Assembly (NCBI RefSeq): GCF_913778135.1
Contig: NZ_CAJYVU010000145.1
Span: 1 to 53,016 of the forward strand
Length of the DNA stretch: 53,016 nucleotides
Source of the DNA: an uncultured Sphingomonas sp.
GTDB lineage: Bacteria > Pseudomonadota > Alphaproteobacteria > Sphingomonadales > Sphingomonadaceae
Direction of reading: 5' to 3'
A model generated the notes under the pieces. The model was not told the origin of the DNA. It saw only the letters and a program-made list of their open reading frames with translations, and ran no database searches. Shown piece after piece: positions 1 to 10,148 of the stretch; positions within the stretch are counted from its first letter, which is position 1; every line of letters begins with the position of its first letter. The translations under genes were made by a program, and so were the position numbers.

Positions 1-17
1 CTTTAAAACGCTGATCG

Positions 18-71
18 GGGTGGGCCTTCAAACATTCGAAAACTCGTTCTCGTAAATTCAAAAGCCCACCC
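18..71 (-). terminator. possible thiC terminator (weak)
   Basis: An 8-bp perfect inverted repeat (18-25 with 64-71, GGGTGGGC/GCCCACCC) lies just past the thiC stop codon on the minus strand. The loop is long (38 nt) and a short T run (GTTTTAAAG) follows about nine bases later. It could act as a thiC terminator, but the large loop makes this uncertain. No gene is visible in positions 1-94. Confidence 0.25.
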
Positions 72-94
72 TTTCCTAACGTTGGCGAAGGCTA

Positions 95-2125
<2,031 letters not shown>

Positions 2126-2223
2126 TTATTCGGTGCGGGGTGAGGCCGCGTGGGGTCGAGCGCGCAAACAGCCGCCACGACGTCAGACGGTGCCGGGCGG
2201 CACCGCTGGCCGCCGTGACGACT

Positions 2224-2248
2224 CGCGGGCGATCGGCGATCGCCCGCG
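2224..2248 (-). terminator. hairpin after ferritin-like gene
   Basis: A perfect 11-bp inverted repeat (CGCGGGCGATC at 2224-2234 with GATCGCCCGCG at 2238-2248, three-base loop) lies twelve bases past the stop of the ferritin-like gene ending at 2260. It has no T tract, so it may be a Rho-assisted or mRNA-stabilising stem rather than a classic terminator. Confidence 0.45.
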
Positions 2249-2259
2249 GCGTCCGCGCC

Positions 2260-3375
2260 TCAGTTACTGGCGGCGCTAGTCTTCAGATTGCCGTTGACGC
2301 CCGCGGGGAAGAACCCGCCGCTCGTCACCGCCGCATTGTTGAGGAAGGCGATGTTGAGCACCTGTCCGACCGTCCGGCTGAATGCGATGCCGTTCGCATC
2401 GGTCGGCACGATGTTCGAGACGAGCTGTCCGGCAGCATTGGTCGTCGGCGAGATGCCCTGATCGTCGTCGCGATTGTTGACGCCGGTCGGGAACCCCGTC
2501 GGCGTACCGCTCGGGGTGGGAGTGGGCGTCGGCGTCGGCGTGGCGGTCGAGGACTGCACACCGTCGAGCACGTCGCGCGCGTTGGAGATCGCGTCGGCGC
2601 TGGTGCGCAAGCTCGGCGTGGCGAGCCCCTTCTGGTAGAGCGTCGTGCGGATCAGGCCGGCGTGATACGCCTCCGCTGCGAGCAGCCCGGCGGTCACTTC
2701 CTGATAGCCCGCGGTGTAGATCAGCGTCGCCGACGCGCCCTTGTACGCGGTGACGCCCACATCCTCGAAAATGAACGCGCCGAGGAGGAAGTTCTCGTCG
2801 TTTGCGTACGGGTCGAACGCCGCGCCCGTGCCGATCAGCCCGGCGGCGCGCGCCGCGGTGCTGAACGCACCCGACGCGCTGCCGTCGATGTTGATCGCGG
2901 GCATCGCCACCGCCGAACTGCCCAGCACCGAGCGCAGGAAGGTGACGTGCGCGACCTCGTCCGCCGCTATCTCGCGCGCATAGGCGGCAACCACCGGATC
3001 GGTGAAGGTGACGCGGCGCCCGCCGGTCACGGCTCCCTGCGTCCCCGTGCCCGACAGCAAATTCGCCGGCAGCCCCGCGCCGGTCGCGGCGTAGGCGTAG
3101 AATTGCGCCTCGAGATATTCGAGCTGGAGCGCGAAGTTGAGCACGTCGACCTCGGCCGCGATGCTGCTCGCCGACGGTGTCGGTGAGGGCGTCGGTGTCG
3201 GCGACGGTGCGGGATTGCTGTCCCCGCCACCGCAGGCGGCGAGCAGCGTCAGCCCGCCCGCCACCGCAACGCCGCCGCTCGCCAGCTTGATGAAGCGGCG
3301 ACGCTCGGCGCGGCGCTCAGCCGAAGCGGTGAGGATCGTGTTGGCGACTTCGGGATCGGTCATGAGGTCGGTCAT
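2260..3375 (-). CDS. ferritin-like domain protein, Tat lipoprotein
   Basis: This 371-residue exported protein has a twin-arginine motif (RRRFIK, residues 25-30), a hydrophobic stretch and a lipobox-like LLAAC (Cys48), so it is probably a Tat-exported lipoprotein. A Pro/Thr/Ser linker (about 53-66) leads into a ferritin-like four-helix domain with LEYLEAQFYAYA and DEVAHVTFL, which supply likely di-metal Glu and His ligands. A second Pro-Thr tract interrupts the C-terminal part and is absent from the neighbouring paralogue at 3430-4482. The family (Ferritin_2-like) is common in sphingomonads; function is unproven, with oxidative or desiccation stress and metal binding suggested. The start could also be the ATG at 3363; neither has a strong Shine-Dalgarno sequence. 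Confidence 0.85.
   Translation of the reverse strand: MTDLMTDPEVANTILTASAERRAERRRFIKLASGGVAVAGGLTLLAACGGGDSNPAPSPTPTPSPTPSASSIAAEVDVLNFALQLEYLEAQFYAYAATGAGLPANLLSGTGTQGAVTGGRRVTFTDPVVAAYAREIAADEVAHVTFLRSVLGSSAVAMPAINIDGSASGAFSTAARAAGLIGTGAAFDPYANDENFLLGAFIFEDVGVTAYKGASATLIYTAGYQEVTAGLLAAEAYHAGLIRTTLYQKGLATPSLRTSADAISNARDVLDGVQSSTATPTPTPTPTPSGTPTGFPTGVNNRDDDQGISPTTNAAGQLVSNIVPTDANGIAFSRTVGQVLNIAFLNNAAVTSGGFFPAGVNGNLKTSAASN
2525..2542 (+). repeat. hexanucleotide repeat encoding Pro-Thr tract
   Basis: GGCGTC occurs twice in a row followed by GGCGTG, and diverged copies flank it. On the minus strand it encodes the Thr-Pro tract of the ferritin-like lipoprotein. Such in-frame hexamers can change copy number without a frameshift. 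Confidence 0.6.
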
Positions 3376-3429
3376 GGGATCGGGACACTTTATGCGAGAA
3401 GGATCGGACAGGTGCAGACAGGCGCCGCG

Positions 3430-4482
3430 TTAGGTCGCGGCGGCGCTGGTCTTGATCGCGCCGTTGACGCCAGCGGGGAAGAACCCGCCCGAGGTCACTG
3501 CTGCCCGGTTGAGGTACAGGATGTTGAGCACGCGGTCGCTTGTCCGGCTGTAGGCAAGGCCGTTGCTGTTAAGCGGGACGATGTTCGACACCGTCTCGCC
3601 CGCCGCATTGGTCGTCGGCGTGATGCCCTGATCGTCGTCGGGGGCGTAGCCGAGCGTCAGGTTCTCGGTCACGCTGCCGTCGAGCGTGTCGCGCGCATCC
3701 GAGATCTTCTGCGCCGCCTCGATCAGGCCGAGCGACGGCGTCTGGATTCCCTTGCGGTACAAGGTCCCGCGGATCATCGCGGCATGATAGGCCTCGGTCG
3801 CCAGGATACCCTGCGCCGCCTCGCGCAGCGTCGAGGTGAGCAACGCGGTAGTCGATTTGTAGGCGGTGACGCCGACATCCTCGAACAGGAACGAGGCGAG
3901 CAGGAAGTTCTCGTCGCTGGAATACGGGTCGAAGGTCGCGCTACCGCCCACCAGCCCGGCGGCACGCGCCGCGGTGGTGAAGGCGCCCGCCGGGCTCAGA
4001 TCGATCGCGGGCTGCGCAACCGTCAGCGCCCCGATGCTGGAGCGCAGGAACGTCACGTGTGCGAGTTCGTCCGCCGCGATCTCGCGCGCATATTGCGCCA
4101 CGACGGGATCGGTGAAGTTGACCGCGCGACCGCCGGTCGCCGCGCCCTGCACGCCCGCGGTGACGACGCCGCCTTGCAGCGTCGAGGCGATCGCCGCGCC
4201 AGTGGTCGCAAAGGCGTAGAAGTTCGCCTCGAGATATTCGAGGTTGAGCGCGAAGTTCAGGTAATCGGACGGGCCCAGGATCGGCGTCGTGGAGGTCGCG
4301 GTCGGCGACGGCGACGGCGACGGCGTGGGGGTCGGCGTCGCGGTCTGCGCGCCCGCGCGGCCGGCGGTCAGCATCGCACCACCCAAAGCGGCGGCACCCA
4401 ACGCCTGGCCGAAGAACGCGCGCCGCTCCTCACGCCGCTTCACCCGTGCGTCGAGCGCCCCGATCAGTTCGCTTTCGCCCAT
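3430..4482 (-). CDS. ferritin-like domain protein, Tat-exported paralogue
   Basis: A 350-residue paralogue of the protein encoded at 2260-3375. It shares LEYLEANFYAFA, DELAHVTFLR and the C-terminal NRAAVTSGGFFPAGVNG stretch. The N-terminus has a twin arginine (RREERRAFFG, residues 16-25), a hydrophobic segment and AGRAGA before a Pro/Thr/Ser linker; unlike its neighbour it lacks a lipobox Cys, so it is probably released to the periplasm. The ATG at 4482 is chosen because AGAAGG lies nine bases upstream; the ATG at 4491 would sit on top of that site. The tandem arrangement points to gene duplication followed by different anchoring. The biochemical role is unknown. Confidence 0.83.
   Translation of the reverse strand: MGESELIGALDARVKRREERRAFFGQALGAAALGGAMLTAGRAGAQTATPTPTPSPSPSPTATSTTPILGPSDYLNFALNLEYLEANFYAFATTGAAIASTLQGGVVTAGVQGAATGGRAVNFTDPVVAQYAREIAADELAHVTFLRSSIGALTVAQPAIDLSPAGAFTTAARAAGLVGGSATFDPYSSDENFLLASFLFEDVGVTAYKSTTALLTSTLREAAQGILATEAYHAAMIRGTLYRKGIQTPSLGLIEAAQKISDARDTLDGSVTENLTLGYAPDDDQGITPTTNAAGETVSNIVPLNSNGLAYSRTSDRVLNILYLNRAAVTSGGFFPAGVNGAIKTSAAAT
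4304..4327 (+). repeat. hexanucleotide repeat encoding Pro-Ser linker
   Basis: Three consecutive GGCGAC units followed by GGCGTG encode, on the minus strand, the Pro/Ser/Thr linker behind the signal peptide of the second ferritin-like protein. The repeat is exact over 18 bases. Confidence 0.65.
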
Positions 4483-4592
4483 CGCCTGCATCCTTCTACC
4501 CACGTCCACGCGTCTCTGCCGCAGCGAAGCTTTCGCGCAGATGACTCGCCGCCGTCGATAGGCGCAGGCGCGCGCGGGTGCAAACGAAGGCT

Positions 4593-4632
4593 CACTGCCT
4601 GCCCGATCGGCAACGCGGACGGGCAGGCAGTG
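4593..4632 (-). terminator. mipA terminator hairpin
   Basis: A perfect 13-bp inverted repeat (4593-4605 with 4620-4632, arm CACTGCCTGCCCG) begins three bases after the stop codon of the MipA-family gene. The T content after it on the minus strand is modest (GCCTTCGTTTG). Stem length and position support a terminator. Confidence 0.75.
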
Positions 4633-4635
4633 ATC

Positions 4636-5523
4636 TTAGAAGGTGTAACCGATGCCGATCGCGCCCAGCCACTGGTTGCGCGATCCGGCGATGCTGACGA
4701 TCGGCGTATCGCCGAAGTCGTTGAGCATACGCTTGTAGGTGCCGCCCGCGATCACCTTGAACCCGTGCAGCAGGTCGCCGGTCAGCGCATAGGTACCGGC
4801 GAAGCCGACGACGTAATTCTTCCACCCGCCGCGCGTGCGGAACGCGGGCAGACCGCTCGCCGCCACATCCTGCGGGCGCACGTCGAAATAGGTGCGGCCA
4901 TAGGCGCGCTCGACCTTCTCGGCCGAGGCGAAGATGCCCACCGCCGATTTCAGGCTGAGTGGGGTGTAGTAGCTGACCGAGGGCTGGAGCACGCCGCTGT
5001 CGTGGATGCCGGTCACGTCGTAGCGATAGCTGACCGCGACCGATAGCTTGTCGTAATCGCTGGTGATCAGCCCCGTGCGGCCGATGCCGAGGTAACCGCC
5101 GAGTTCGAGCGCGGTCGACGTCGTCGGCAACGCCTTGACGCGCGGATCGTCGATGCCCTTGCGGCTGGTGCGATTGAAGTTGACGAGCCCGACCGGCCCG
5201 GCCTGGAAGTCCCAGCGCGACGTCGGCGCGTCGGCGATCAGGTCGACCGAGGCGCGGTTGCCGAGCACCTGGAACGAGATGCCGCCGACCGTGCCGATCG
5301 CAGCCGGGCCGGGGGTCAGCGAATAATCGTTCGAGCCTTCGTAATCGGGCAGCCACGCGCCTGCGACCGCGACCGTCACCGTGTCGCCGGTGACCAGCGG
5401 CGCGGGTGGCCCGTTCGGGTTGATGTCGTTGGTCTGCGCCGCGGCGGGCAGCGCGACCAGGCCGGCGAGCGCCACGCAGGCAGAACGAAAAGCCGCGCGG
5501 GCGGCGGGACGGACGACGGACAC
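4636..5523 (-). CDS. MipA/OmpV family outer membrane protein
   Basis: This 295-residue product starts with a Sec signal peptide ending ALPAAAQT and continues as alternating beta-strand sequence ending in a C-terminal aromatic (GIGYTF), typical of an outer-membrane beta barrel. The pattern WLPDYEGSNDYSLTPGP, YSYRYD-like strands and a TYKRMLNDFGDTPIV segment match the MipA/OmpV (MltA-interacting protein) family. The GTG at 5523 is preferred over the upstream ATG at 5631: GAAGGGGA lies seven bases before it and the signal peptide then starts in the right place. MipA in E. coli scaffolds murein synthesis; in sphingomonads the family role is unclear. The gene ends at a strong hairpin and appears monocistronic. 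Confidence 0.88.
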   Translation of the reverse strand: MSVVRPAARAAFRSACVALAGLVALPAAAQTNDINPNGPPAPLVTGDTVTVAVAGAWLPDYEGSNDYSLTPGPAAIGTVGGISFQVLGNRASVDLIADAPTSRWDFQAGPVGLVNFNRTSRKGIDDPRVKALPTTSTALELGGYLGIGRTGLITSDYDKLSVAVSYRYDVTGIHDSGVLQPSVSYYTPLSLKSAVGIFASAEKVERAYGRTYFDVRPQDVAASGLPAFRTRGGWKNYVVGFAGTYALTGDLLHGFKVIAGGTYKRMLNDFGDTPIVSIAGSRNQWLGAIGIGYTF

Positions 5524-5587
5524 GATATTTTCCCCTTCTAGTTCCCGCGTGAACGAGCATTTACGGGTTTGTGTCCGTTGCCGCGTA

Positions 5588-6022
5588 CTACAGCATGTAG
5601 CGCATGCCGATCTGTTGCCGCTGTGCATCACCCGCCACCGTGAATCGCGCGGCGGCGAAGCGCGGCGCGCCGAAGCGGATCGGCGGATTGCGCGAGAAAC
5701 CGAACCCCTCGCGCGGGATGCCGGCGAAGGTATCGAGCTTCGCGTTGCTGTTCTCGTCGTGGATCACCGCCACCGCGTAGGTGCCGTACGGCAGCCCGGT
5801 GAAGCGCAGCCCGTGCGTCGCCGCGGGCACGTTGCGCGTCACCGCGTCCTTGTCGTCGACGCAGGAGGGGAAATTCTCCGGATCGGCGGTCAGGCAGACG
5901 CGCAGCAGCCCCTTGCCCGAGCGGAGGTGGTCGATCCCGACGTCAAGCGACGCGACCGGCGCTGCCCCGATCAGCAGCAATCCCGCGCCCGCCAGCATCG
6001 CTGCGCGCGCGCGCCCTGGCAT
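5588..6022 (-). CDS. DUF2141 domain exported protein
   Basis: About 144 residues: an N-terminal signal peptide (LAGAGLLLIGAAPVAS) followed by a small beta-rich domain with CLTADPENFPSC, GLPYGTYAVAVIHDENSNAKLD and GIPREGFGFSRNP, which fits DUF2141. The function of the family is unknown; its members are secreted. The start is uncertain: ATG at 6022 or at 5998 both give a signal peptide, and neither has a good ribosome binding site. Either choice overlaps the 3' end of the upstream fatty-acid-hydroxylase gene (ends 5943) by 56-80 bases in another frame, suggesting translational coupling. Confidence 0.8.
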   Translation of the reverse strand: MPGRARAAMLAGAGLLLIGAAPVASLDVGIDHLRSGKGLLRVCLTADPENFPSCVDDKDAVTRNVPAATHGLRFTGLPYGTYAVAVIHDENSNAKLDTFAGIPREGFGFSRNPPIRFGAPRFAAARFTVAGDAQRQQIGMRYML

Positions 6023-6758
6023 GTGCGCGCGCGAAGTCGCCGACGCCGTCGTCGGTGCCGCACAGCCGGTCCCAGAACCGGAAATAAAGCCCATAATTGC
6101 ACCCGTACCGCTCGTGGTGACGCTGATGATGGCTGGCCGTGATCAGCCAGCGCCCCACTATCCCCCGCCACATGAACCGGGGAAAAACCTCCCATCCCAT
6201 ATGGTTGGTCACACCCATAACGGTCATGATCGTCAGCACCAAGCCGAGCGCTGCGACGTGGATCGGAATCGCGAGCACCAGTAGCGGAATTACCACAGCG
6301 CCGGTCAGCGCCTCGATCGGGTGGAACGCCATCGCCGCCCAGGCGGTCGGCGGGCGGCTGGCATGGTGCACCGCGTGCGCGAGCTTGAACGGCTCGGGCC
6401 GATGCATCCAGCGGTGGGTCCAGTAGAACCAGGTGTCGTGCAGGAACAGGTAGGCGAGCACCGACACCGGCAGATACCACAGCGGATAGTCTTGCACGTC
6501 GCGGTAGACGCGCGTCCAGCCGTGCCGCTCCCACCCCCAGGCGAGCACGCCCGCGGGAATGCCGTAGATCGCGGCGGAGATGAGGCTCCACCAGATCTCG
6601 CGCCTGATCTGCGGGTCGAGCCCGGTGTAAAGGCCGGGATGCCGGAGCTTCGTCGCCAGCGCGAACCCCGCCGAAGTAACGAGATAGCGCACCCCGACGA
6701 TCAGCGTCATCGCGAGCGCGGACAGCGTAACGGCGGCGATGATCGACAGCGCGGACAT
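5943..6758 (-). CDS. sterol desaturase / fatty acid hydroxylase family membrane protein
   Basis: A 271-residue integral membrane protein of the fatty acid hydroxylase superfamily. Several hydrophobic helices surround the histidine clusters that bind the di-iron centre: HDTWFYWTHRWMH (His107, His115, His119), HAVHH (His128, 131, 132) and SHHQRHH (His210, 211, 214, 215). Members oxidise sterols, carotenoids, ceramides or fatty acids; the substrate here cannot be told. The C-terminal tail after about residue 240 is low-complexity Ala/Arg and overlaps the signal-peptide region of the DUF2141 gene in another frame, so it may be dispensable. The start at 6758 gives a complete first helix. Confidence 0.88.
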   Translation of the reverse strand: MSALSIIAAVTLSALAMTLIVGVRYLVTSAGFALATKLRHPGLYTGLDPQIRREIWWSLISAAIYGIPAGVLAWGWERHGWTRVYRDVQDYPLWYLPVSVLAYLFLHDTWFYWTHRWMHRPEPFKLAHAVHHASRPPTAWAAMAFHPIEALTGAVVIPLLVLAIPIHVAALGLVLTIMTVMGVTNHMGWEVFPRFMWRGIVGRWLITASHHQRHHERYGCNYGLYFRFWDRLCGTDDGVGDFARAHARARARSDAGGRGIAADRGSAGRVA

Positions 6759-6831
6759 GAACCCTGTGTAGCCGATCGCGGATCATCCGCCCATCCCGCT
6801 CGTTAAGCCGCCTGAAAACAAGGAGATGGTG

Positions 6832-7125
6832 ATGACCGAACCCAACGCCGCACCCGACACGATCGGCACCGATGCTCGCGACGATACGACCGCGGCGCAG
6901 GTGCTGCGCGATCAGGACGGGGCCACTCCGGGCGGTGACGCCGGCGGCGGCGGCGGGCTGGGTGGACAGGATGCGGCCGATGCTGCGGCGGCGTCAGCCG
7001 CGGCGAGCGAGGGCGGCGCCAATGCGGCCAACCCGGTCGACACAGGGCTCGACACCGGTGCGGCCGATGCCGCCACCGAGGCGCGTGCACGCGCGGTAGA
7101 GGACAGCGGGTCACAGGCGCGCTGA
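6832..7125 (+). CDS. small Ala/Gly-rich hypothetical protein
   Basis: A 97-residue acidic, Ala/Gly/Asp-rich and probably disordered protein with no Cys, signal peptide or membrane segment. AAGGAG (6820-6825) lies six bases before the ATG at 6832, which is why that start is chosen over the ATG at 6826. The middle contains a poly-Gly run (GGGGGLGG). I do not recognise a family. It stands alone between a minus-strand desaturase gene and the rplT terminator, and codon use matches the rest of the window. Confidence 0.6.
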   Translation: MTEPNAAPDTIGTDARDDTTAAQVLRDQDGATPGGDAGGGGGLGGQDAADAAAASAAASEGGANAANPVDTGLDTGAADAATEARARAVEDSGSQAR

Positions 7126-7205
7126 GTCGACCTAGGCACCGCTTGCCCCGGAGAGTTGCCCTACCCCCTGGTCCGACTCTCCCGCGCGACAACAGCACCA
7201 AAACG

Positions 7206-7244
7206 AAAAAGGCGCCGGTGGATCGCTCCACCGACGCCTTTTTT
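7206..7244 (-). terminator. bidirectional intrinsic terminator after rplT
   Basis: A long stem (AAGGCG/CGCCTT outer and CGGTGGA/TCCACCG inner, four-base loop) is flanked by an A run on the left (7205-7210) and a T run on the right (7239-7244), so it can work in both directions. It ends rplT on the minus strand 20 bases past its stop and also closes the small gene at 6832-7125. Confidence 0.9.
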
Positions 7245-7263
7245 CGTCAGCCGTGATGCCCGA

Positions 7264-7638
7264 TCAGGCGGCCTGCTGCTGCTCCGGCAGCGCGGCCTTC
7301 GCCTGCGCGATGATCGCGGAGAAGGCTTCGCCCTCGTGCATCGCGATATCGGCCAAGACCTTGCGATCCAGTTCGATGCCGGCGAGCTTCAGCCCGTGCA
7401 TGAACTGGCTGTAGCTCAGCCCCTCGGCGCGGACGCCGGCGTTGATGCGCTGGATCCACAAGCCGCGGAAGGTGCGCTTCTTCACCTTGCGGTCGCGGTA
7501 CGCGTACTGGCCGGCCTTCTCGACCGCCTGCCGCGCGACGCGGATCGTGTTCTTGCGACGGCCGCGGTAACCCTTGGCCTGTTCCAAAATGTTCTTGTGC
7601 TTGGCGCGAGTGGTTACGCCCCGCTTGACGCGTGCCAT
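7264..7638 (-). CDS. rplT: 50S ribosomal protein L20
   Basis: A 124-residue basic protein with the L20 signature ([39 protein letters not shown]). It binds 23S rRNA early in assembly of the large subunit. It lies 18 bases after rpmI in the usual rpmI-rplT order and ends at a strong terminator. infC is not upstream and pheST is not downstream in this window, so the operon is reduced to two genes. A GGAAGG site precedes the ATG. Confidence 0.98.
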   Translation of the reverse strand: MARVKRGVTTRAKHKNILEQAKGYRGRRKNTIRVARQAVEKAGQYAYRDRKVKKRTFRGLWIQRINAGVRAEGLSYSQFMHGLKLAGIELDRKVLADIAMHEGEAFSAIIAQAKAALPEQQQAA

Positions 7639-7656
7639 ATGCTAATACCTTCCCGC

Positions 7657-7860
7657 TTACTTGAGGCCGTACGGCGCCCAGGCCTTCACCGTCGCGGTGT
7701 CGGCCTTCGACAGCACCTTGGTGCCGCGGTTCTGGCGGATGTACTTGGCGTTATGGCTGATCAGGCGGTGGCGCTTGCCGGCGACGCCGTGCTTCAGCAG
7801 TCCGCTGGCAGTGAGCTTGAAGCGCTTCTTCACGCCGCTCTTGGTCTTGAGCTTGGGCAT
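7657..7860 (-). CDS. rpmI: 50S ribosomal protein L35
   Basis: A 67-residue basic protein with the typical start MPKLKTKSGVKKRFK and the segment KHGVAGKRHRLI, full length for L35. It is the first gene of the rpmI-rplT pair, with AAAGGA just upstream of the ATG. The 170-base region 7861-8030 separates it from the divergent AsmA-like gene and must hold both promoters. Confidence 0.98.
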   Translation of the reverse strand: MPKLKTKSGVKKRFKLTASGLLKHGVAGKRHRLISHNAKYIRQNRGTKVLSKADTATVKAWAPYGLK

Positions 7861-8030
7861 TTTGGTCCTTTCGGTTGGAACGTGACTAGACAGCCGCGGC
7901 AGCCCCAGTTGGCCGGGCAGTCCATAGCGTCACGCTCTCGTGAAGCCGCGCGCCTTAGCCGCGTTGCCGGCAGAACGCAACGGGGCAGCGGCATGCAACC
8001 AAGCCCGCGCCGGACGGTTGCGCTCCCGTT

Positions 8031-10121
8031 ATGACGACCGCGGCAGCTGCAGGTGACGAGAGCCCAGCCGAGGACGCGCGCGGAACGCCGCCGCGGCGCC
8101 GTCACCTCGTCCGCCGCATCCTCCTAGGCATAATCGTCGCGATCTTTGCGGTCTGGCTGGTCCTGTTCATCACCAAGGGACGCTTCCTCAAGCATCCGTT
8201 CGAACGGTTCGTCGGCGGCATGGTCCATCGGCAGGTGAGCGTCGGTGGCGACTTCCAGCTCTATTTCGCGCCCTTCCAGATCAAATTTTACGCCGAGCGG
8301 CTGCGCGTCTCCAATCCCGATTGGGCGACCAAGCCCGACCTGTTCGCGGCCGAGCGAATCGACACGCGCATCGCGCCGCTGTCGCTGATCTTCGGCCGCC
8401 GCCGCCTCTACTGGCTCGACCTGACCAACGGCGCGCTCGACCTCGAATGGAACGCGGCGCACGATTCCAACACCTGGACGTTCAGCGAGAGCAAAGGCGG
8501 CAAGCCGTTCGAGCTGCCGCGAATCGACCGCGCGACGATTGCCGGGACGGTGGTCCGCTACCGCGATCCGCGAATGCGATTGCTCGCCGACTTGGACGTC
8601 GACACGATTCGCTCGACCGAGGCGCGGATCGGGCAGGCGGTGGGCGTGCGCGGCGGCGGCACGATCCGCTCGACCCCGTTCACTGTGTCGGCGCGGCTGC
8701 TGTCGCCCGACGCGACGGTGAACCGCGGCAAGAACGAACTGGTCGCGACGATGCGTGCGGCCGGCAACACCGTCGATGTATCGGGCACGCTCCCCAGCCT
8801 CGCCGATATCGAGGGCGTGCCGCTGTCGGTGCGCGCGCGCGGACGCGACCTGTCGACGCTGCTCGGCATCATCGACGTGGTGCTGCCGCGCACACGGACG
8901 TATCGCCTGCGCGGACAATTGGTGAAGTCGGGCGACGAATACCGCTTCACGCAAATTACCGGCGTCGCCGGCGCGACCGACCTGGCCGGGCGGCTGACGA
9001 TCACCAACGGCGCTCGGCTTCACCTCGATTCGCAGCTGGCGACGCGCAGTCTCGACATCATCGATGCGGCGCCGTTCATCGGCTTCAACCCCGACATCGT
9101 CGCGGACAAGGGCGTGACCGCCGCCGCCGCCGCGACGGGCGCGGCACCGGCGCGGCTGCTGCCCGACGCGGCGCTGCCGGTCGAGACGATGCGGCGCTTC
9201 GACGCCGACCTGAAATGGACCATCCGGACGGTCAAATCGCGTCGCGTACCGATAAGCGACGTCGACGTGACGCTCGACCTGACGAACGGCAAACTGACGC
9301 TGTCGCCGCTGACCTTCGCGATGGCACGCGGCAATTTGTCCGCCGACGCGGTGTTCGACACCCGCTCGCGCCCGAGCGACGTGCGCTACGACATCCGGCT
9401 CGCTCCCACCCCGCTCGGGCGACTGCTCGCGGGCTGGGGTGTGGCGGAAGCGGGGACGAGCGGGACGGTGCGCGGGCGCATCCAGCTGGCGGGGCGCGGC
9501 GACACGATCCACGACTCGCTCTCGACCGCGCGCGGGCGCATCGCCTTCGTCCTTCCCGCCGGCACCTTGTGGACGCGCAACGCCGAACTGGCCGAGCTCG
9601 ACGTCGGTACCTTCGTGCAGAAGATGTTCTCAGGTGAGCTCAAGGAGCCGGTCAGGATCAATTGCGGGCTGATCGGCTTCACCGTACGCGGCGGCGTCGC
9701 GGCAGCGGACCCGATCCTGATCGACACGAGCAAGAACGTCGTGCTGGGGCACGGCGGTTTCAGTTTCCGCACCGAGGCGGTCGACCTCGCCTTTCGCGCC
9801 GATTCGAAACGATTCAGCCTGTTCTCGGGACAGTCGCCCGTCGGGATCGGAGGCACATTCGCCGCGCCAACGCTGCGCGTGGTCACGCCGCAGTTGCTGA
9901 CGCGCGCGGGCGCGGGACTCGGCCTCGCCGTGCTGGCGACGCCGGTCGCGGGGCTGCTCGCCTTCATCGATCCGGGCGACGCGAAGGCGGCGGCATGCGA
10001 TCCCGTACTCGCGGGCAAGACGGCGGCAGCGCAGCGCACCATCAAGGGTGATCCGCGCAACGATGTCGGTGACGGGCAAGCGGCACCGAAGAAGCGCAAA
10101 AAGTTCCTCGGCATCTTCTGA
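8031..10121 (+). CDS. AsmA family protein
   Basis: A 696-residue envelope protein: a basic cytoplasmic N-terminus, one membrane helix (about residues 28-48, ILLGIIVAIFAVWLVLFI), then a long periplasmic beta-rich region with repeated DLDVDTIRSTEA- and LTISPL-like strands, as in the AsmA / bridge-like lipid transfer superfamily. The C-terminal part (about 500-600) holds the conserved AsmA segment with GRIAFVLPAGTLWTRNAELAELDVG. Such proteins are thought to move phospholipids between membranes. A short Lys-rich tail follows. A small lipoprotein gene begins 27 bases downstream and is probably co-transcribed. Confidence 0.85.
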   Translation: MTTAAAAGDESPAEDARGTPPRRRHLVRRILLGIIVAIFAVWLVLFITKGRFLKHPFERFVGGMVHRQVSVGGDFQLYFAPFQIKFYAERLRVSNPDWATKPDLFAAERIDTRIAPLSLIFGRRRLYWLDLTNGALDLEWNAAHDSNTWTFSESKGGKPFELPRIDRATIAGTVVRYRDPRMRLLADLDVDTIRSTEARIGQAVGVRGGGTIRSTPFTVSARLLSPDATVNRGKNELVATMRAAGNTVDVSGTLPSLADIEGVPLSVRARGRDLSTLLGIIDVVLPRTRTYRLRGQLVKSGDEYRFTQITGVAGATDLAGRLTITNGARLHLDSQLATRSLDIIDAAPFIGFNPDIVADKGVTAAAAATGAAPARLLPDAALPVETMRRFDADLKWTIRTVKSRRVPISDVDVTLDLTNGKLTLSPLTFAMARGNLSADAVFDTRSRPSDVRYDIRLAPTPLGRLLAGWGVAEAGTSGTVRGRIQLAGRGDTIHDSLSTARGRIAFVLPAGTLWTRNAELAELDVGTFVQKMFSGELKEPVRINCGLIGFTVRGGVAAADPILIDTSKNVVLGHGGFSFRTEAVDLAFRADSKRFSLFSGQSPVGIGGTFAAPTLRVVTPQLLTRAGAGLGLAVLATPVAGLLAFIDPGDAKAAACDPVLAGKTAAAQRTIKGDPRNDVGDGQAAPKKRKKFLGIF

Positions 10122-10148
10122 CACGCCGGGCAAGTGAGGGAGCGAGTG

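Noticed and set aside
3412..5046. 544-codon plus-strand frame across the ferritin-like and mipA genes
   Set aside because: Arg/Gly-rich low-complexity translation opposite well-supported genes; a GC-bias artefact.
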